From Edwardsiella anguillarum ET080813 (GTDB lineage Bacteria > Pseudomonadota > Gammaproteobacteria > Enterobacterales > Enterobacteriaceae): a DNA stretch of 64,000 nucleotides. Where the stretch lies: positions 806,001 through 870,000 of the forward strand of contig NZ_CP006664.1 in the NCBI RefSeq assembly GCF_000264765.2, in the 5' to 3' direction. The position numbers and the translations under genes are program-made. Under the pieces are notes generated by a model. That model made no database searches. It saw nothing but the letters and a program-made list of their open reading frames with translations, and was not told the DNA's origin. Each line of letters starts with the position of its first letter. The stretch's first letter is position 1. Shown piece by piece: positions 17,623 through 26,934 of this stretch.

Positions 17623-17808
17623 GGCGCGACCAACGGTTTTAATTATTTGCTTTCCGGTGTCTTCGTTTATTTCGATATCCCAGCTAGAAAAGTTTTTTGT
17701 TGGGAATGACTCAGAGAAAACGAGCTTAATTCGCTCCTTAATATCCTCTCTGTCTAGATTACATCCGGAGTTTTGTAAGCACCGAAGAATGACATCTGAT
17801 CTAGTCAT
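17572..17808 (-). CDS. Small hypothetical protein convergent with the 17155 gene
   Basis: This 78-residue protein begins MTRSDVILRCLQNSGCNLDRED after AAGGA. It has a natural composition and a good start, but overlaps the 3' end of the upstream gene on the opposite strand by 51 bases. No family recognised. Confidence 0.5.
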   Translation of the reverse strand: MTRSDVILRCLQNSGCNLDREDIKERIKLVFSESFPTKNFSSWDIEINEDTGKQIIKTVGRASQIRVDLFIRDLWDIH

Positions 17809-17822
17809 TTAGATTTCCTTCT

Positions 17823-18335
17823 CAGTTATAGGACTTTGAAGGATACCACCGCCGCCTGAGGTGGTAAAACGACCAGGCTCTAATTTATGTGTGGAGATAG
17901 CGCCGAACCGGCGGCACCGTAGGGAAACCGAGCGCGGATATCCGGATAAATTACCATTGCCTTGTATCAATTGGCGGCCCCGGCAGCATCAACACCAGGG
18001 CGCTTCTCGGGTCGCAGCCCTTTTTACAGCAGCATGAGTATTTGGCCTTCGTGGGGCGTTGGCTGAGTGCTCATCCTGCTGTACTACGGGAAACCCACGG
18101 CCAGCTGGCGGTGCCGTTATAACACCAGCAGTGATCGATGTGACTTCCAACGCAGGCGATCACCGTGGCCACACGATACGTGGCACACACAGAGAAGGGT
18201 TCTGGCTAACCTTAACTTAAGTATGAAGTGAGTTATTCAGTCTATCCGGCTAGAGCTCTTCTCTGTGTGAATCCCTTATATGCCAATCGTGTTGATTATC
18301 CGTAATCAGCGCCGGGGACACTCGTACCTAAAAAA
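17823..18335. other. Gene-free stretch before the rdgC-like gene, with a strong hairpin
   Basis: No open frame longer than about 60 codons is present. It holds a second TGTGTGGAGATA (about 17890), which begins an 11-codon frame ending at TAG, and a perfect 12-base inverted repeat, CACACAGAGAAG at 18186-18197 with its complement at 18258-18269. It may hold a structured RNA or a leader. Confidence 0.45.
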
Positions 18336-18350
18336 TGTGTGGAGATAACG

Positions 18351-19289
18351 ATGAAACTTGCTCAAATCAAAAATGCCATCGCCTATAAGGCGACGCTCCC
18401 TAACACTGAGAACCTGCTGGCTCACATGCAGGAGCAGCTGTTCACCGATGTTATAGAAACAGCGTTCCATGGATATGGCTTCGTGGCCAATGACATTACC
18501 GGCGAGATGATCACCCCGATTACTGGCGGGTTTTCTTTCACTATTCGCTACGATGAAAAAGTGATCCCTGCGAAGGCGGTCGTCGCCAAACTCAGTGAAC
18601 GCATTGCGGAGCTACAGGCAAAGAATTTGCTGGGTGAGAAAATTAGCCGTCCGGTGAAAAACGAACTCAAGCAAGCGGTCTTAGCCGAAATGTGCAAGAC
18701 AGCATTTATAAAAACAACGCTTCTTACCTGCTACTACAACGAGGAAAATCACCTTCTGTTTGTAGATACGCCAAGCGCGAATATGGCCAACATGTGCATG
18801 CACCTATTGGTAAAGGTCACCGGGTCCGTTAAAACCGAGACGATCAACATCAGTGACCCTAAGCACGGCCTGACAACTCGCCTGGAAAACTATCTGCAAA
18901 ATGACAGACAGCCATTTGACGGGTTCACTGTCGGCAATATGGTGCAGCTCGGGCGCAAGGATGAGCAGAAAGAGGTGATCACATACTCAGAGACTGAGCT
19001 GTTCTTAATCTCTGATGAGATCCTTGATAAATTATCCACAGGCTTCACCGTCGAAAAACTTCGCCTGGTATTCAATGGCGACATCACGTTCGTACTCACT
19101 AATAAATTTCACTTTAAGCAGATCAACCTCCTGTCAGATCCAGCCTATGAAGATGATGACGATCTCCCCTACCGCTGGCGCCATGAGGCGGGGCTAAAGC
19201 TATTCCTCCTGTCCAATATCGTCCTCGGTCTGGTTTCTGTTCTTGAGTACAAAAACGACGCTGAGAAAAGCGCGGAGGCGTCAGCATGA
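18351..19289 (+). CDS. RdgC-like recombination-associated protein (phage copy)
   Basis: This 312-residue protein is similar in layout to RdgC, a ring-shaped DNA-binding protein that restrains RecA: an N-terminal part with TGGFSFTIRYDEKVIPAKAV, a middle VKNELKQAVLAEM and YYNEENHLLFVDTPSANMAN, and a C-terminal acidic tail. The start at 18351 follows TGTGTGGAGATA. It is AT-richer than host rdgC would be. Confidence 0.82.
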   Translation: MKLAQIKNAIAYKATLPNTENLLAHMQEQLFTDVIETAFHGYGFVANDITGEMITPITGGFSFTIRYDEKVIPAKAVVAKLSERIAELQAKNLLGEKISRPVKNELKQAVLAEMCKTAFIKTTLLTCYYNEENHLLFVDTPSANMANMCMHLLVKVTGSVKTETINISDPKHGLTTRLENYLQNDRQPFDGFTVGNMVQLGRKDEQKEVITYSETELFLISDEILDKLSTGFTVEKLRLVFNGDITFVLTNKFHFKQINLLSDPAYEDDDDLPYRWRHEAGLKLFLLSNIVLGLVSVLEYKNDAEKSAEASA

Positions 19290-19678
19290 GCCAGGTAGAC
19301 AAACAGGCACTGCGTAGCGTTGCGGAAAATGCGACAGCCGGAGAATGGTGCACAGATGCCCACCATGGCGTTATTGCCGATGCCGGGTTGAACGCCAATT
19401 ACTATATAGCGTCTTGCTCAGGCCCAGAGCATCAAGCCAATGCTCGTTACATCGCCGCAGCTAACCCCGCCACCATGCTAGCGCTGCTGGATGAAAACGA
19501 GGCACTAGAGAAGCGCATGGCTGGAATGGAGGATGATGTGCGCAACATCATAGCGCTGCTGAACGCAAACGAATGGGCCGAACATTGCACCCGTACCAGA
19601 CTAGGACAACGCCTTGAACTACAGGTAACGCGCCTTATAGGTGCTTTATCCGCTGCTAGCGCCAGTAAGGGGGAGTGA
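19286..19678 (+). CDS. Ea22-like phage protein
   Basis: This 130-residue protein has the Ea22/ead pattern: [20 protein letters not shown], an [32 protein letters not shown] centre and a C-terminal coiled-coil-like part. It overlaps the preceding gene by four bases. These proteins are common in lambdoid accessory regions; function unknown. Confidence 0.72.
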   Translation: MSQVDKQALRSVAENATAGEWCTDAHHGVIADAGLNANYYIASCSGPEHQANARYIAAANPATMLALLDENEALEKRMAGMEDDVRNIIALLNANEWAEHCTRTRLGQRLELQVTRLIGALSAASASKGE

Positions 19679-19679
19679 G

Positions 19680-19868
19680 ATGAAAATTGGCGATCACATG
19701 GAACTAGTAATCGGGATCATCGAAGAAATTAATGGCGATAATACCGATGCAAAACTGAAACTGCTGTCACTAATTATTGCTGAATACATGCTCAATGCGG
19801 ACGTAACTGGTTTTGAAGTCTCTGCCGGGAAAATGAAAGTTTCAGTAGAAATAAGCGCGGAGGACTAA
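19680..19868 (+). CDS. Small hypothetical phage protein (62 aa)
   Basis: It starts [19 protein letters not shown] directly after the Ea22-like stop, with AAGGGGGAG as the ribosome site. It is acidic, short and without known motif; the tight packing supports a real gene. Confidence 0.58.
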   Translation: MKIGDHMELVIGIIEEINGDNTDAKLKLLSLIIAEYMLNADVTGFEVSAGKMKVSVEISAED

Positions 19869-19871
19869 CCC

Positions 19872-20261
19872 ATGACCACTATTACCAAAGAATTTGCGCA
19901 GGACATTATCAAAGGTCACGGCTATGGCGTTGCTCCGTCAGCAGTAGAGGCGCTTGCCCGCATCGCGCTGGCGTCGCTGGAGGATGATCCAGCAGCGATA
20001 GACGAGCGGGCATCGTTCGACGCGTGGAATAACGAAGACAATCTTCCAATTGCAGGGGTTGGTGCGAAAAACGCTGCCTGGTTAGCATGGCAAGCCCGAT
20101 CTCAATTGGCCTCTCATCCATCGCCAGCGCCAGTGGTGCCGGAGAAAATGATAGCTGATCCAGATGCTGATGTTATTGACCCTGGGTTTATCGCTGGCTG
20201 GAACGCCTGCCGCGCGGCCATGCTCAATTCCCCTAGCACTAGTAAAGGGGGAGTGAAGTGA
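19872..20261 (+). CDS. Hypothetical early phage protein (129 aa)
   Basis: Residues 45-80 (SFDAWNNEDNLPIAGVGAKNAAWLAWQARSQL) and the tail FIAGWNACRAAML are patterns repeated in many small lambdoid accessory proteins. It ends overlapping the next gene by four bases. Function unknown. Confidence 0.62.
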   Translation: MTTITKEFAQDIIKGHGYGVAPSAVEALARIALASLEDDPAAIDERASFDAWNNEDNLPIAGVGAKNAAWLAWQARSQLASHPSPAPVVPEKMIADPDADVIDPGFIAGWNACRAAMLNSPSTSKGGVK

Positions 20262-20560
20262 AAATTTACATTGCAGGGCCAATGAGCGGCATCCCAAAGT
20301 TTAACCGCCCTGCCTTTCATTTCGAGGCGCTGCGCTTGTCGACCTTGGGGCACGTAGTCTTAAACCCGGCAACGCTTCCTGATGGTTTGAGCCAGCCAGA
20401 GTACATGGATATTTGTCTAGCGATGCTCCGCTGTGCTGACGCTATTTTCATGCTGCCAGGCTGGCAGAACTCAGCAGGAGCGAAAGCGGAGTTCGCCCTG
20501 GCTAAAAAACTGAATCTGGAAATCATCCATCAGACCACAAAGGCGGCCAGCAATGACTAA
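20258..20560 (+). CDS. DUF4406 protein (nucleoside deoxyribosyltransferase-like)
   Basis: This 100-residue protein begins MKIYIAGPMSGIPKFNRPAF, the DUF4406 signature, and has CADAIFMLPGWQNSAGAKAEFALAKKL. The fold is related to nucleoside 2-deoxyribosyltransferases. An activity on nucleotides is possible but untested. Confidence 0.82.
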   Translation: MKIYIAGPMSGIPKFNRPAFHFEALRLSTLGHVVLNPATLPDGLSQPEYMDICLAMLRCADAIFMLPGWQNSAGAKAEFALAKKLNLEIIHQTTKAASND

Positions 20561-21158
20561 AGACGTCGTTATCGATACCGAAACCATGGACATCGAGCCA
20601 AGCGCCCTACTGCTGTCTATTGGCGCCTTTGCTCTCGATGTCAGTGATCTGGATGCTACCCAGGCCGACATACTGAAAGTCGCTCGCGATATCGATCTGC
20701 AAGACTTCTCCGTGCTGGCCTTTTATACCCGGCTCGACGCCACAGATCAGCTGATGTTAGGCAGAACCGTCAGCAAGAAGACCCAGGAATGGTGGAAAGA
20801 CCAAGCAGAGGATGCACACGAAGCCCTAACCGGCGATCGCGTAGCCCTCAGCGAAGCCCTGATCGGTCTCTCTCGCTGGCTGGATTATCACCCCGGAGCC
20901 AGAGTGTTCTTCCGTGGTCCAGACTTCGATGGTGCCATTCTAGAGAACGCCTACCGCATGTGCGGCCTAGAGTGCCCGTGGCGATATAACGGCAAGCGCG
21001 ACGTAAGGACATACATCGACACCAAGCTCCCTACGCGTGGCCGTAATGGCTATTTAGAGGGGCATCAGCCGTGCTTCCATATGATTAAGCACCATGCGCT
21101 TCATGACGCAATGAACGATGCAGAGCAGATGGCTATCGCATATCGGGAGGAATGCTAA
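20553..21158 (+). CDS. DEDDh exonuclease, ExoVIII/Rv2179c-like
   Basis: This 201-residue protein has the three DEDDh motifs: VIDTETMDIEPSALLLSIG (acidic pair), VFFRGPDFDGAILENAY (second Asp) and HALHDAMNDAEQM (His/Asp). It is expected to degrade DNA or RNA from the 3' end. Such genes are common in the plus-strand early operons of enterobacterial prophages. Confidence 0.87.
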   Translation: MTKDVVIDTETMDIEPSALLLSIGAFALDVSDLDATQADILKVARDIDLQDFSVLAFYTRLDATDQLMLGRTVSKKTQEWWKDQAEDAHEALTGDRVALSEALIGLSRWLDYHPGARVFFRGPDFDGAILENAYRMCGLECPWRYNGKRDVRTYIDTKLPTRGRNGYLEGHQPCFHMIKHHALHDAMNDAEQMAIAYREEC

Positions 21159-21442
21159 TGGAAACCTTTGCTAAATACTCCGCCATCGATTGGATGATCC
21201 TGCTTCAGGTTGCAATCATCTGGTTCTATATGGCCTGCAAAGCAGGGCAATGGATTTCCACTATAGCCTTGCGTAAAGGCTGGCGGTGGTTGAATCGCAA
21301 GGACGAGAAGTCACTGGCTTTGGATTCATTTTGCAAGGCGTTCAACCTTGAGGCTATTCAGCCGGGGAACTCCATCGCAGTCAAAACCAAAGGTGACATG
21401 CTGATTCTCGTAAGCAGGACAAAGGAGACCAGCAATGGCTAA
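21158..21442 (+). CDS. Small membrane protein of the early operon (94 aa)
   Basis: It starts METFAKYSAIDWMILLQVAI after GGGAGG and has one hydrophobic helix (about residues 10-30), followed by a basic part GWRWLNRKDEK and a folded-looking C-terminus. It overlaps the next gene by eight bases. Function unknown. Confidence 0.6.
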   Translation: METFAKYSAIDWMILLQVAIIWFYMACKAGQWISTIALRKGWRWLNRKDEKSLALDSFCKAFNLEAIQPGNSIAVKTKGDMLILVSRTKETSNG

Positions 21443-22235
21443 CTCATTCAAGCAAATGTTGAAAAATGGAACCATCAAGCGCCGTGATAGCGGCATGTTC
21501 ATCAAGTTGGAAAATATCCATGTACAGCAGGGCTTCAATAAGCGCGTAGACGATGAGCGCACACAGCTGGCTGATGATGAGTTGTTCCAGTACATCCTAA
21601 CCGGCGGCACCGTTCCGCCGATCGAGGTCCGCCCTCGTGATGATGGTGGCGTGTGGGTCGTTGAAGGACATCGCCGTACAGCCGCATTTCGCCGCGTTCA
21701 AGATGACGGAAAGCCATTGGAGTGGATCGCCATCGTCCCATTCACTGGCAGCGATGTAGAACGCGTGGCGCGCATCATGACCAGCAACAACCAATTGCCG
21801 CTGACGCAGTTCGAACAAAGCCTCGTTGTGAAGGAGTTGGCCGCGTTCAATCTGACACCGGATGAGATCGCCAAGCTGATCCACAAAAGCCGCGCCACCG
21901 TAGACAAACTGCTGATCCTCAGTACATCGAATCATGACGTACAGCAGCTGGTGAAATCAGGCGAGGTGGCCATGGACGTAGCCGTCGATCGCGTCAAAGA
22001 ACACGGGGAAAGCGCTGGGGATGTACTGCAAGAGGATGTGAAGCGGGCAAAGGCTCAGGGCAGGAAGAAAGTCACGCGCAGCGTCACCGGCGGCCAGTTT
22101 AGCGCGACGCGCGCCCGCCGGCTGGTTGAGCTATTAAGTGATGCCGAGATGTACGATGACGGACGCACGCTGGTCCTGCGTGATGGGATCGGTGAGGAAG
22201 TGATGAAGATTATCAACGAATACATGCAGAAATAG
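21435..22235 (+). CDS. ParB/Spo0J-like protein
   Basis: This 266-residue protein has a ParB N-terminal domain at about residues 20-120 (VPPIEVRPRDDGGVWVVEGHRRTAAFRRV) and a following helix-turn-helix region (FEQSLVVKELAAFNLTPDEIAKLIHKSRATVDKLL). No parA is next to it, so it may be a regulator or plasmid-type remnant, not a partition protein. Confidence 0.82.
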   Translation: MANSFKQMLKNGTIKRRDSGMFIKLENIHVQQGFNKRVDDERTQLADDELFQYILTGGTVPPIEVRPRDDGGVWVVEGHRRTAAFRRVQDDGKPLEWIAIVPFTGSDVERVARIMTSNNQLPLTQFEQSLVVKELAAFNLTPDEIAKLIHKSRATVDKLLILSTSNHDVQQLVKSGEVAMDVAVDRVKEHGESAGDVLQEDVKRAKAQGRKKVTRSVTGGQFSATRARRLVELLSDAEMYDDGRTLVLRDGIGEEVMKIINEYMQK

Positions 22236-22294
22236 AACTGCAGGCATAGACACACTGAATATCAACAACGGCCCCGGATTGGGCCTATGGAAAA

Positions 22295-22582
22295 ATGATG
22301 AGCACAAAAACCGATAGCTTTGAGCTGATGAGTACTCGCGATATCTGCTGCCAGTTAAGCATTTCGCCAAGAACCCTAGAGCGCTACCGCAAGCGCCCAG
22401 ACGACGGAAACCCATTCCCTGAGCCTGACTGCTCTTACATGGGCGGTTCAAACAGATGGCTCAAAACGAGAGTTCACGAGTGGCAGATTCGGGAAATGTC
22501 ACGGCCAGTCCGCCGCCCGATGTCGCACCTGAATCTTCCGCGCGACAGCAAAGGGAGGCTCATCCGACCTGACGAGGCGTAA
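22295..22582 (+). CDS. Excisionase-like helix-turn-helix protein
   Basis: This 95-residue protein has MSTRDICCQLSISPRTLERYRKRPDDGNPFPEPD, an AlpA/MerR-like winged-helix opening. It lies next to the integrase and the two genes converge, their 3' ends overlapping by 23 bases, so it is probably the directionality factor (Xis). The start is ATG ATG at 22295. Confidence 0.62.
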   Translation: MMSTKTDSFELMSTRDICCQLSISPRTLERYRKRPDDGNPFPEPDCSYMGGSNRWLKTRVHEWQIREMSRPVRRPMSHLNLPRDSKGRLIRPDEA

Positions 22583-23798
22583 ACTCTAACACATCGGGCT
22601 CGATGATGCTCATCAGTCGGGCCCACCACTTACTATATGCATCTCTCATTTCATCGATATAGGTGTACTTGTCATAAACCGCCCACACGCCGGGAAGCTT
22701 ATGACCCAGCATAATCTCAGCAATGTGTGGCTCAGTCAGCTCAGAAAAGTTAGTGCGCGCGGTCCTGCGCAGATCATGAATAGTGAAGTGAGGAACCTGC
22801 TCGTTATAGGCCTTCAGCATAAACTTAACCAGATTACTGCTGATGCTCATGTGAAAGCATTCACTCATAGGCTTGTCCTCATATTTAGAGAAAACAAATC
22901 GTCCTGGGGCAAGCTCAATAGCCCGTTTAAGTAGTGGGAGCAACTCAGGAATGATCGGGCGAACTATCGGCTTCTTACTCTTTCGTCCAGTCTTGTGGTT
23001 TTCCCATGGCACAGTCCATATGCCCTCCTCAAAATCGAAATGCACAGTTTCTGCCAGCCTGAGTTCTCCCACCCTACACGCCCAAACCAGAGATAATTTA
23101 TAAAGGATCTTATTTCTTTCAATGAGTCGGGAGTCTTCTATGGCCCGCCATACCATCGCCAACTCTTTGCGATTTAGGGTTCGCTCGCCCATTTTCTTCT
23201 GGATGCCGAAGTCGCGGCCAGTCATTTCAGAAAGCGGGTTAACATCAAGCAATTGGCGTTTCACTGCCCAGGAATAACACTGTCGGCCGTTGCTGATTAC
23301 GCGTCGTGTTATCTCGGTGTACCCCTGCGCTAGTCGATCCAGAACGGTCAGCCAGTTGTGTAGTGTGAGCTGATGTGCCGGATACTTGCCAAGCTTGGGG
23401 AAAACGTGCAATTCAAACGTACGCAGGATCTGCCCAGCTGTTTCTTTCTGAATGCACACCATTGAGTACCACTCCCGAAAAAGCTCCTCGAAGGTGTACT
23501 GACTGTTAATCTTCGCTTTGTCTAGGCTTTGCCTGATTCGTGGATTTTCGCCGCGTGCAAGAATCGCAGCCCACTTCGCAACCTCATCACGCGCTGCCTT
23601 TAAACTGAACTCAGGATAGCTACCGATCGTCATCTTGTCCTGCTTGCCAAGGAATCGGAATCGGTAAAAAAAGGTGACCGCCCCCTTTTTGGAAATGCGC
23701 ACCCACAGACCATCACGGTCTGATTTTTCCTCAACCCTTTCACGCTCGCGCCCGAGGCACGACTTTAGATAACTATCTGAAATAGACATATTTTTCAC
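22560..23798 (-). CDS. Tyrosine integrase (P4-like) of the lambdoid prophage
   Basis: This 412-residue integrase inserts and excises the prophage. The N-terminal half resembles the DUF4102/arm-binding region (GLWVRISKKGAVTFFYRF, MTIGSYPEFSLKAARDE). The catalytic domain shows ACRVGELRL (Arg), HDLRRTARTNF (His-x-x-Arg), GHKLPGVWAVYDKYTY (His and the nucleophile Tyr). It sits at the right end of the prophage, facing inward. Confidence 0.92.
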   Translation of the reverse strand: MKNMSISDSYLKSCLGRERERVEEKSDRDGLWVRISKKGAVTFFYRFRFLGKQDKMTIGSYPEFSLKAARDEVAKWAAILARGENPRIRQSLDKAKINSQYTFEELFREWYSMVCIQKETAGQILRTFELHVFPKLGKYPAHQLTLHNWLTVLDRLAQGYTEITRRVISNGRQCYSWAVKRQLLDVNPLSEMTGRDFGIQKKMGERTLNRKELAMVWRAIEDSRLIERNKILYKLSLVWACRVGELRLAETVHFDFEEGIWTVPWENHKTGRKSKKPIVRPIIPELLPLLKRAIELAPGRFVFSKYEDKPMSECFHMSISSNLVKFMLKAYNEQVPHFTIHDLRRTARTNFSELTEPHIAEIMLGHKLPGVWAVYDKYTYIDEMRDAYSKWWARLMSIIEPDVLEFTPRQVG

Positions 23799-23805
23799 CT
23801 ACGTG

Positions 23806-23863
23806 TGTCCATTGGAACGAGAGGTACTATGTCCATCATAGAATATGGACACACTGATGGACA
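23806..23863. repeat. Arm-type integrase/Xis sites
   Basis: Four copies of the 7-mer TGTCCAT lie close together: forward at 23806 and 23830, reversed (ATGGACA) at 23845 and 23857. They lie just outside the integrase gene, where the attachment site arm is expected. The 300 bases to rseC hold no gene; the prophage end is probably in 23,900-24,150. Confidence 0.6.
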
Positions 23864-24174
23864 CAAAAAACATGACTTATGATGTCGTAGGTTGACTGTA
23901 CATGCAAACAGTATAAATTGCCGGATGGCTGATTTGGCGGGGATCTTTGGGTGGTTTTGTCGGAGGTTTGCGGAGAGTGTCGAGGTGTTAACTATCGATG
24001 TGCGCGATAATGGAGAAATTGCGTATGTTCTTCATTATTAATATATATGCCTGATGATTTCTGAATTACTCGCCTAAGGACACGCGGACGGGCTCAAAGC
24101 GATGATTTGGGTTAAGTGGCGCCGGGCGCCGAATCGCTGCATTTTACACAGCCCATCGGCCAAAACCTAGCGCT

Positions 24175-24651
24175 TCACTCGCGATTGGGTGGATTCGTTA
24201 TGCTGCACAGCTGGGTGGACGGCAGCGCCACCTGCAGCAGCACCGGTTGATAGGCCTCGCCCTGCGTCATACTGCGCGCCCAGCGGCGAGCCAGGATAAA
24301 ACCGAGAACGCCGCCGGCCAGGGCACAGAGCGCGCTAGCACCATCCGATCCCAGCCACAGCTGACCGGCAGCGCCGCCGCCCAGCAGCCCGACCAATGGC
24401 GTAATATAAACCAACAGCGCAGAGCGTAGCACGCTGGCCTCCTGCAGGCCGATTTCGACCCGCTGCCCCGGCTGCAGCGGCTGGCTAACGGCCAACCTCA
24501 GCTGATGCCGGGTCTGCGGCCCCAGCTCGGCCAGCGCCGCGCTGCCGCACCCCTGACGGGCCCGGCAGCCGCTGCACCCGGCGTGCGCCTCGCACTGCAG
24601 CAGGGCCTCCCCCTGCCGCCAGCTGATCACCGTAGCCCACTCACGCATCAT
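24175..24651 (-). CDS. rseC: RseC, sigma-E regulatory / reducing-system protein
   Basis: This 158-residue inner-membrane protein has the cysteine motif CEAHAGCSGCRARQGCGSAAL near the N-terminus and two hydrophobic helices (about residues 75-95 and 103-123). RseC modulates sigma-E and is linked to iron-sulfur and SoxR reduction. It is the last gene of rpoE-rseABC; the prophage separates it from lepA, which follows it in E. coli. Confidence 0.94.
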   Translation of the reverse strand: MMREWATVISWRQGEALLQCEAHAGCSGCRARQGCGSAALAELGPQTRHQLRLAVSQPLQPGQRVEIGLQEASVLRSALLVYITPLVGLLGGGAAGQLWLGSDGASALCALAGGVLGFILARRWARSMTQGEAYQPVLLQVALPSTQLCSITNPPNRE

Positions 24652-24658
24652 CGCGGCA

Positions 24659-25612
24659 TTACCGGCTGAAACGGACGGAGGCGGCGATGCGCTTGGCGGT
24701 CATCGGCGGCAGCTCGCCCACCACGCTGATTTCGGCGTTATTGCGGGTTTCGGTATGAATGGTCCGCCGCCCCTGACGCAAAAACTGATCGTCGCGGCTA
24801 TCGCCGGTCGTCGGACTGACGTTGACAGAGAAGCTGAACAGCCCGTCGCTATACAGACGAGACTCGACCGGTTCGGACAGAGAAGGCAGGGTTCGACGAC
24901 TGCGGGAAACCTCTTTGAAACCGTCGGGCACCCAGGCGGTACGCCAGCTGAAGCTGACGTGCTCGGCCGGCGGCAGGCGCAGCAGCGGCGGCAGGGTCAG
25001 ACGGCTAAAGCTACGCATCTCGTTGGCCACCTGCTGTCCCACGTCAAAGGCGATGACCCGGAACTGCTCCAGCGTCTCACCGTCGCGGTCGAGCAAATCC
25101 ACCCGCAGCGGCAGCTTGGAGTCCTCATCGATCCAGACGATATAGCTAAAGCGCATGCCGTCGCGCGACACCACCCGGATCACCTCACAGGGGCGATCGG
25201 CTACGCGGGTGCGTCCAACGGAGATGAAGTTGTAGTAGGGCGCCAGCTGAGCAATATCGGCAAAGATCACCGACGGCAGCGCATCGACAATGTGATCGCC
25301 GGCCAGGGTAAAGGGCTCCAGGCCCGGCTCAAAGTAGCTGACCTCATTGCCGCGCAGCACCACCTCGCGCCGCGGGCCATCCATCTGCAGCAGCTGCGCC
25401 AAGGCCTGCTGGTTTTCCAGTGCGTGACGATAGCGCAGCGACTCGACGCCCTGCTTGGTGATATTGATGAACGCCAGTTCGTAATTGAGTGACTGGCTGG
25501 CCTTGTTCATCTGCTGCAGCATCAGCCCCGGCGCAGTATCCTGGGCCAGGGCGGAAGAGGAGATAAACAGGCTGCCGGTCAACAGACTCAGGGCAAACCA
25601 AATGTGCTTCAT
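24659..25612 (-). CDS. rseB: RseB, periplasmic sigma-E regulator
   Basis: This 317-residue protein has a signal peptide (SLLTGSLFISSSALAQD) and the two-domain RseB layout. It binds the periplasmic part of RseA, protects it from DegS, and senses off-pathway LPS. It overlaps rseA by one base. Confidence 0.95.
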   Translation of the reverse strand: MKHIWFALSLLTGSLFISSSALAQDTAPGLMLQQMNKASQSLNYELAFINITKQGVESLRYRHALENQQALAQLLQMDGPRREVVLRGNEVSYFEPGLEPFTLAGDHIVDALPSVIFADIAQLAPYYNFISVGRTRVADRPCEVIRVVSRDGMRFSYIVWIDEDSKLPLRVDLLDRDGETLEQFRVIAFDVGQQVANEMRSFSRLTLPPLLRLPPAEHVSFSWRTAWVPDGFKEVSRSRRTLPSLSEPVESRLYSDGLFSFSVNVSPTTGDSRDDQFLRQGRRTIHTETRNNAEISVVGELPPMTAKRIAASVRFSR

Positions 25613-26250
25613 TACTGCTGCTGAGTTCCCAATGACAGCGTGCCGGGCACCTGGATAGACGCCTGCGCGTTGCTATCCTCGGTCTGCAGCTGTTCAGCGT
25701 GGAGACGGCGCTGCAGCTCATAGTCCTGCAGGATCGCATTGATGCGCTTGCGCTGCTGCTGGATCTGCTGCTGCGCGTTGTTGCCCTCGCTCGGCACGCC
25801 AAAGCTCACCGGCGACGCCTGTCCACCCAGCGGCAGGGTGTTGAAGACCGGCGACTCGGGTTCGGAGACACCCTCAAGAGGCTTGTTGTAATGCTGCACG
25901 CCCAGCAGCACCGCCAGGGAAACACCGGCGGCGATCCCCATCTGGGAGATCTGCCCCGCCCACGGACGCACCCGGCTCCAGAATGGCATGCGCTGCCAGG
26001 CGGAGGGCTGTGGCTGAGACTCAGGAATGGCGTTGGGCACCAGACGCACCGGCTCGTCCTCCAGCGCGGCGGCGATGCGATCGGTGAGATCGATCTGCAG
26101 CGTCTCACCCACGTCACCGCGCAGGGTGTCACGGATCAGGTGGTAACGCTGCCAGGTCTGCTGCAGCTCAGGCGCCTTGCTCAGTGAGCCGATCAGCTCG
26201 CTGTCCAGCAATTCGCCATCCATTAGAGCCGAAAGTTTTTCTTTCTGCAT
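25612..26250 (-). CDS. rseA: RseA, anti-sigma-E factor
   Basis: This 212-residue single-pass protein has a cytoplasmic anti-sigma domain opening MQKEKLSALMDGELLDSELI, a membrane helix around MGIAAGVSLAVLLGVQHY, and a periplasmic tail rich in Gln. Its regulated cleavage by DegS and RseP frees sigma-E. Confidence 0.95.
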   Translation of the reverse strand: MQKEKLSALMDGELLDSELIGSLSKAPELQQTWQRYHLIRDTLRGDVGETLQIDLTDRIAAALEDEPVRLVPNAIPESQPQPSAWQRMPFWSRVRPWAGQISQMGIAAGVSLAVLLGVQHYNKPLEGVSEPESPVFNTLPLGGQASPVSFGVPSEGNNAQQQIQQQRKRINAILQDYELQRRLHAEQLQTEDSNAQASIQVPGTLSLGTQQQ

Positions 26251-26279
26251 GCCTTATACCCTTTGCTGTGTCCGCATGA

Positions 26280-26855
26280 CTAACGCTGAATCAGCGGCTG
26301 AACTTTACTGTCGATCGCTTCCCTGGCGCGGAAGATACGTGAACGTACCGTACCGACCGGACAGTCCATGATAGCCGCTATCTCTTCATAGCTGAGGCCA
26401 TCCAGCTCCCTGAGCGTAATCGCCAGGCGCAAATCCTCTGGCAATGACTCAATGGTGCGAAAAACGATCTTCTTTAGCTCATCTGACAACATTAAGTTCT
26501 CAGGGTTCGAAATTTCTTTCAGCGCGCTGGCGCCTTCAAAGTTTTCGGCTTCGACCGCGTCCACGTCGCTTGACGGTGGGCGGCGCCCCTGAGCAACCAG
26601 ATAATTTTTGGCCGTATTCACGGCAATACGATAGAGCCAGGTATAAAACGCACTGTCACCGCGGAACGACGCCAGCGCGCGATAGGCCTTGATGAACGAC
26701 TCCTGCGCCACATCCGGCACATCGCCGGGCGGAACATAGCGGGACACCAGGCTCGCGACCTTATTCTGGTAACGCGCTACCAGCAGGTTAAACGCCTTCT
26801 TGTCCCCCTTCTGGACGCGCTCGACCAATACCTGATCCGTTAACTGCTCGCTCAT
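26280..26855 (-). CDS. rpoE: Sigma-E factor RpoE
   Basis: This is a full-length 191-residue ECF sigma factor with QESFIKAYRALASFRGDSAFYTWLYRIAVNTAKNYL (region 2) and EIAAIMDCPVGTVRSRIFRAREAI (region 4). It directs envelope-stress transcription and, judging by the promoter upstream, its own operon. Confidence 0.97.
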   Translation of the reverse strand: MSEQLTDQVLVERVQKGDKKAFNLLVARYQNKVASLVSRYVPPGDVPDVAQESFIKAYRALASFRGDSAFYTWLYRIAVNTAKNYLVAQGRRPPSSDVDAVEAENFEGASALKEISNPENLMLSDELKKIVFRTIESLPEDLRLAITLRELDGLSYEEIAAIMDCPVGTVRSRIFRAREAIDSKVQPLIQR

Positions 26856-26934
26856 CCGAGGTAATGTCTCCCCAAATCTGTCTCCACGTATGAAATAGAT
26901 CGCCAGTCGTCAAAAAAACTGAGCAAGCATTGAA

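Noticed and set aside
24755-25492. 245-codon plus-strand frame opposite rseB
   Set aside because: rseB is certain on the other strand; the frame has no motif.
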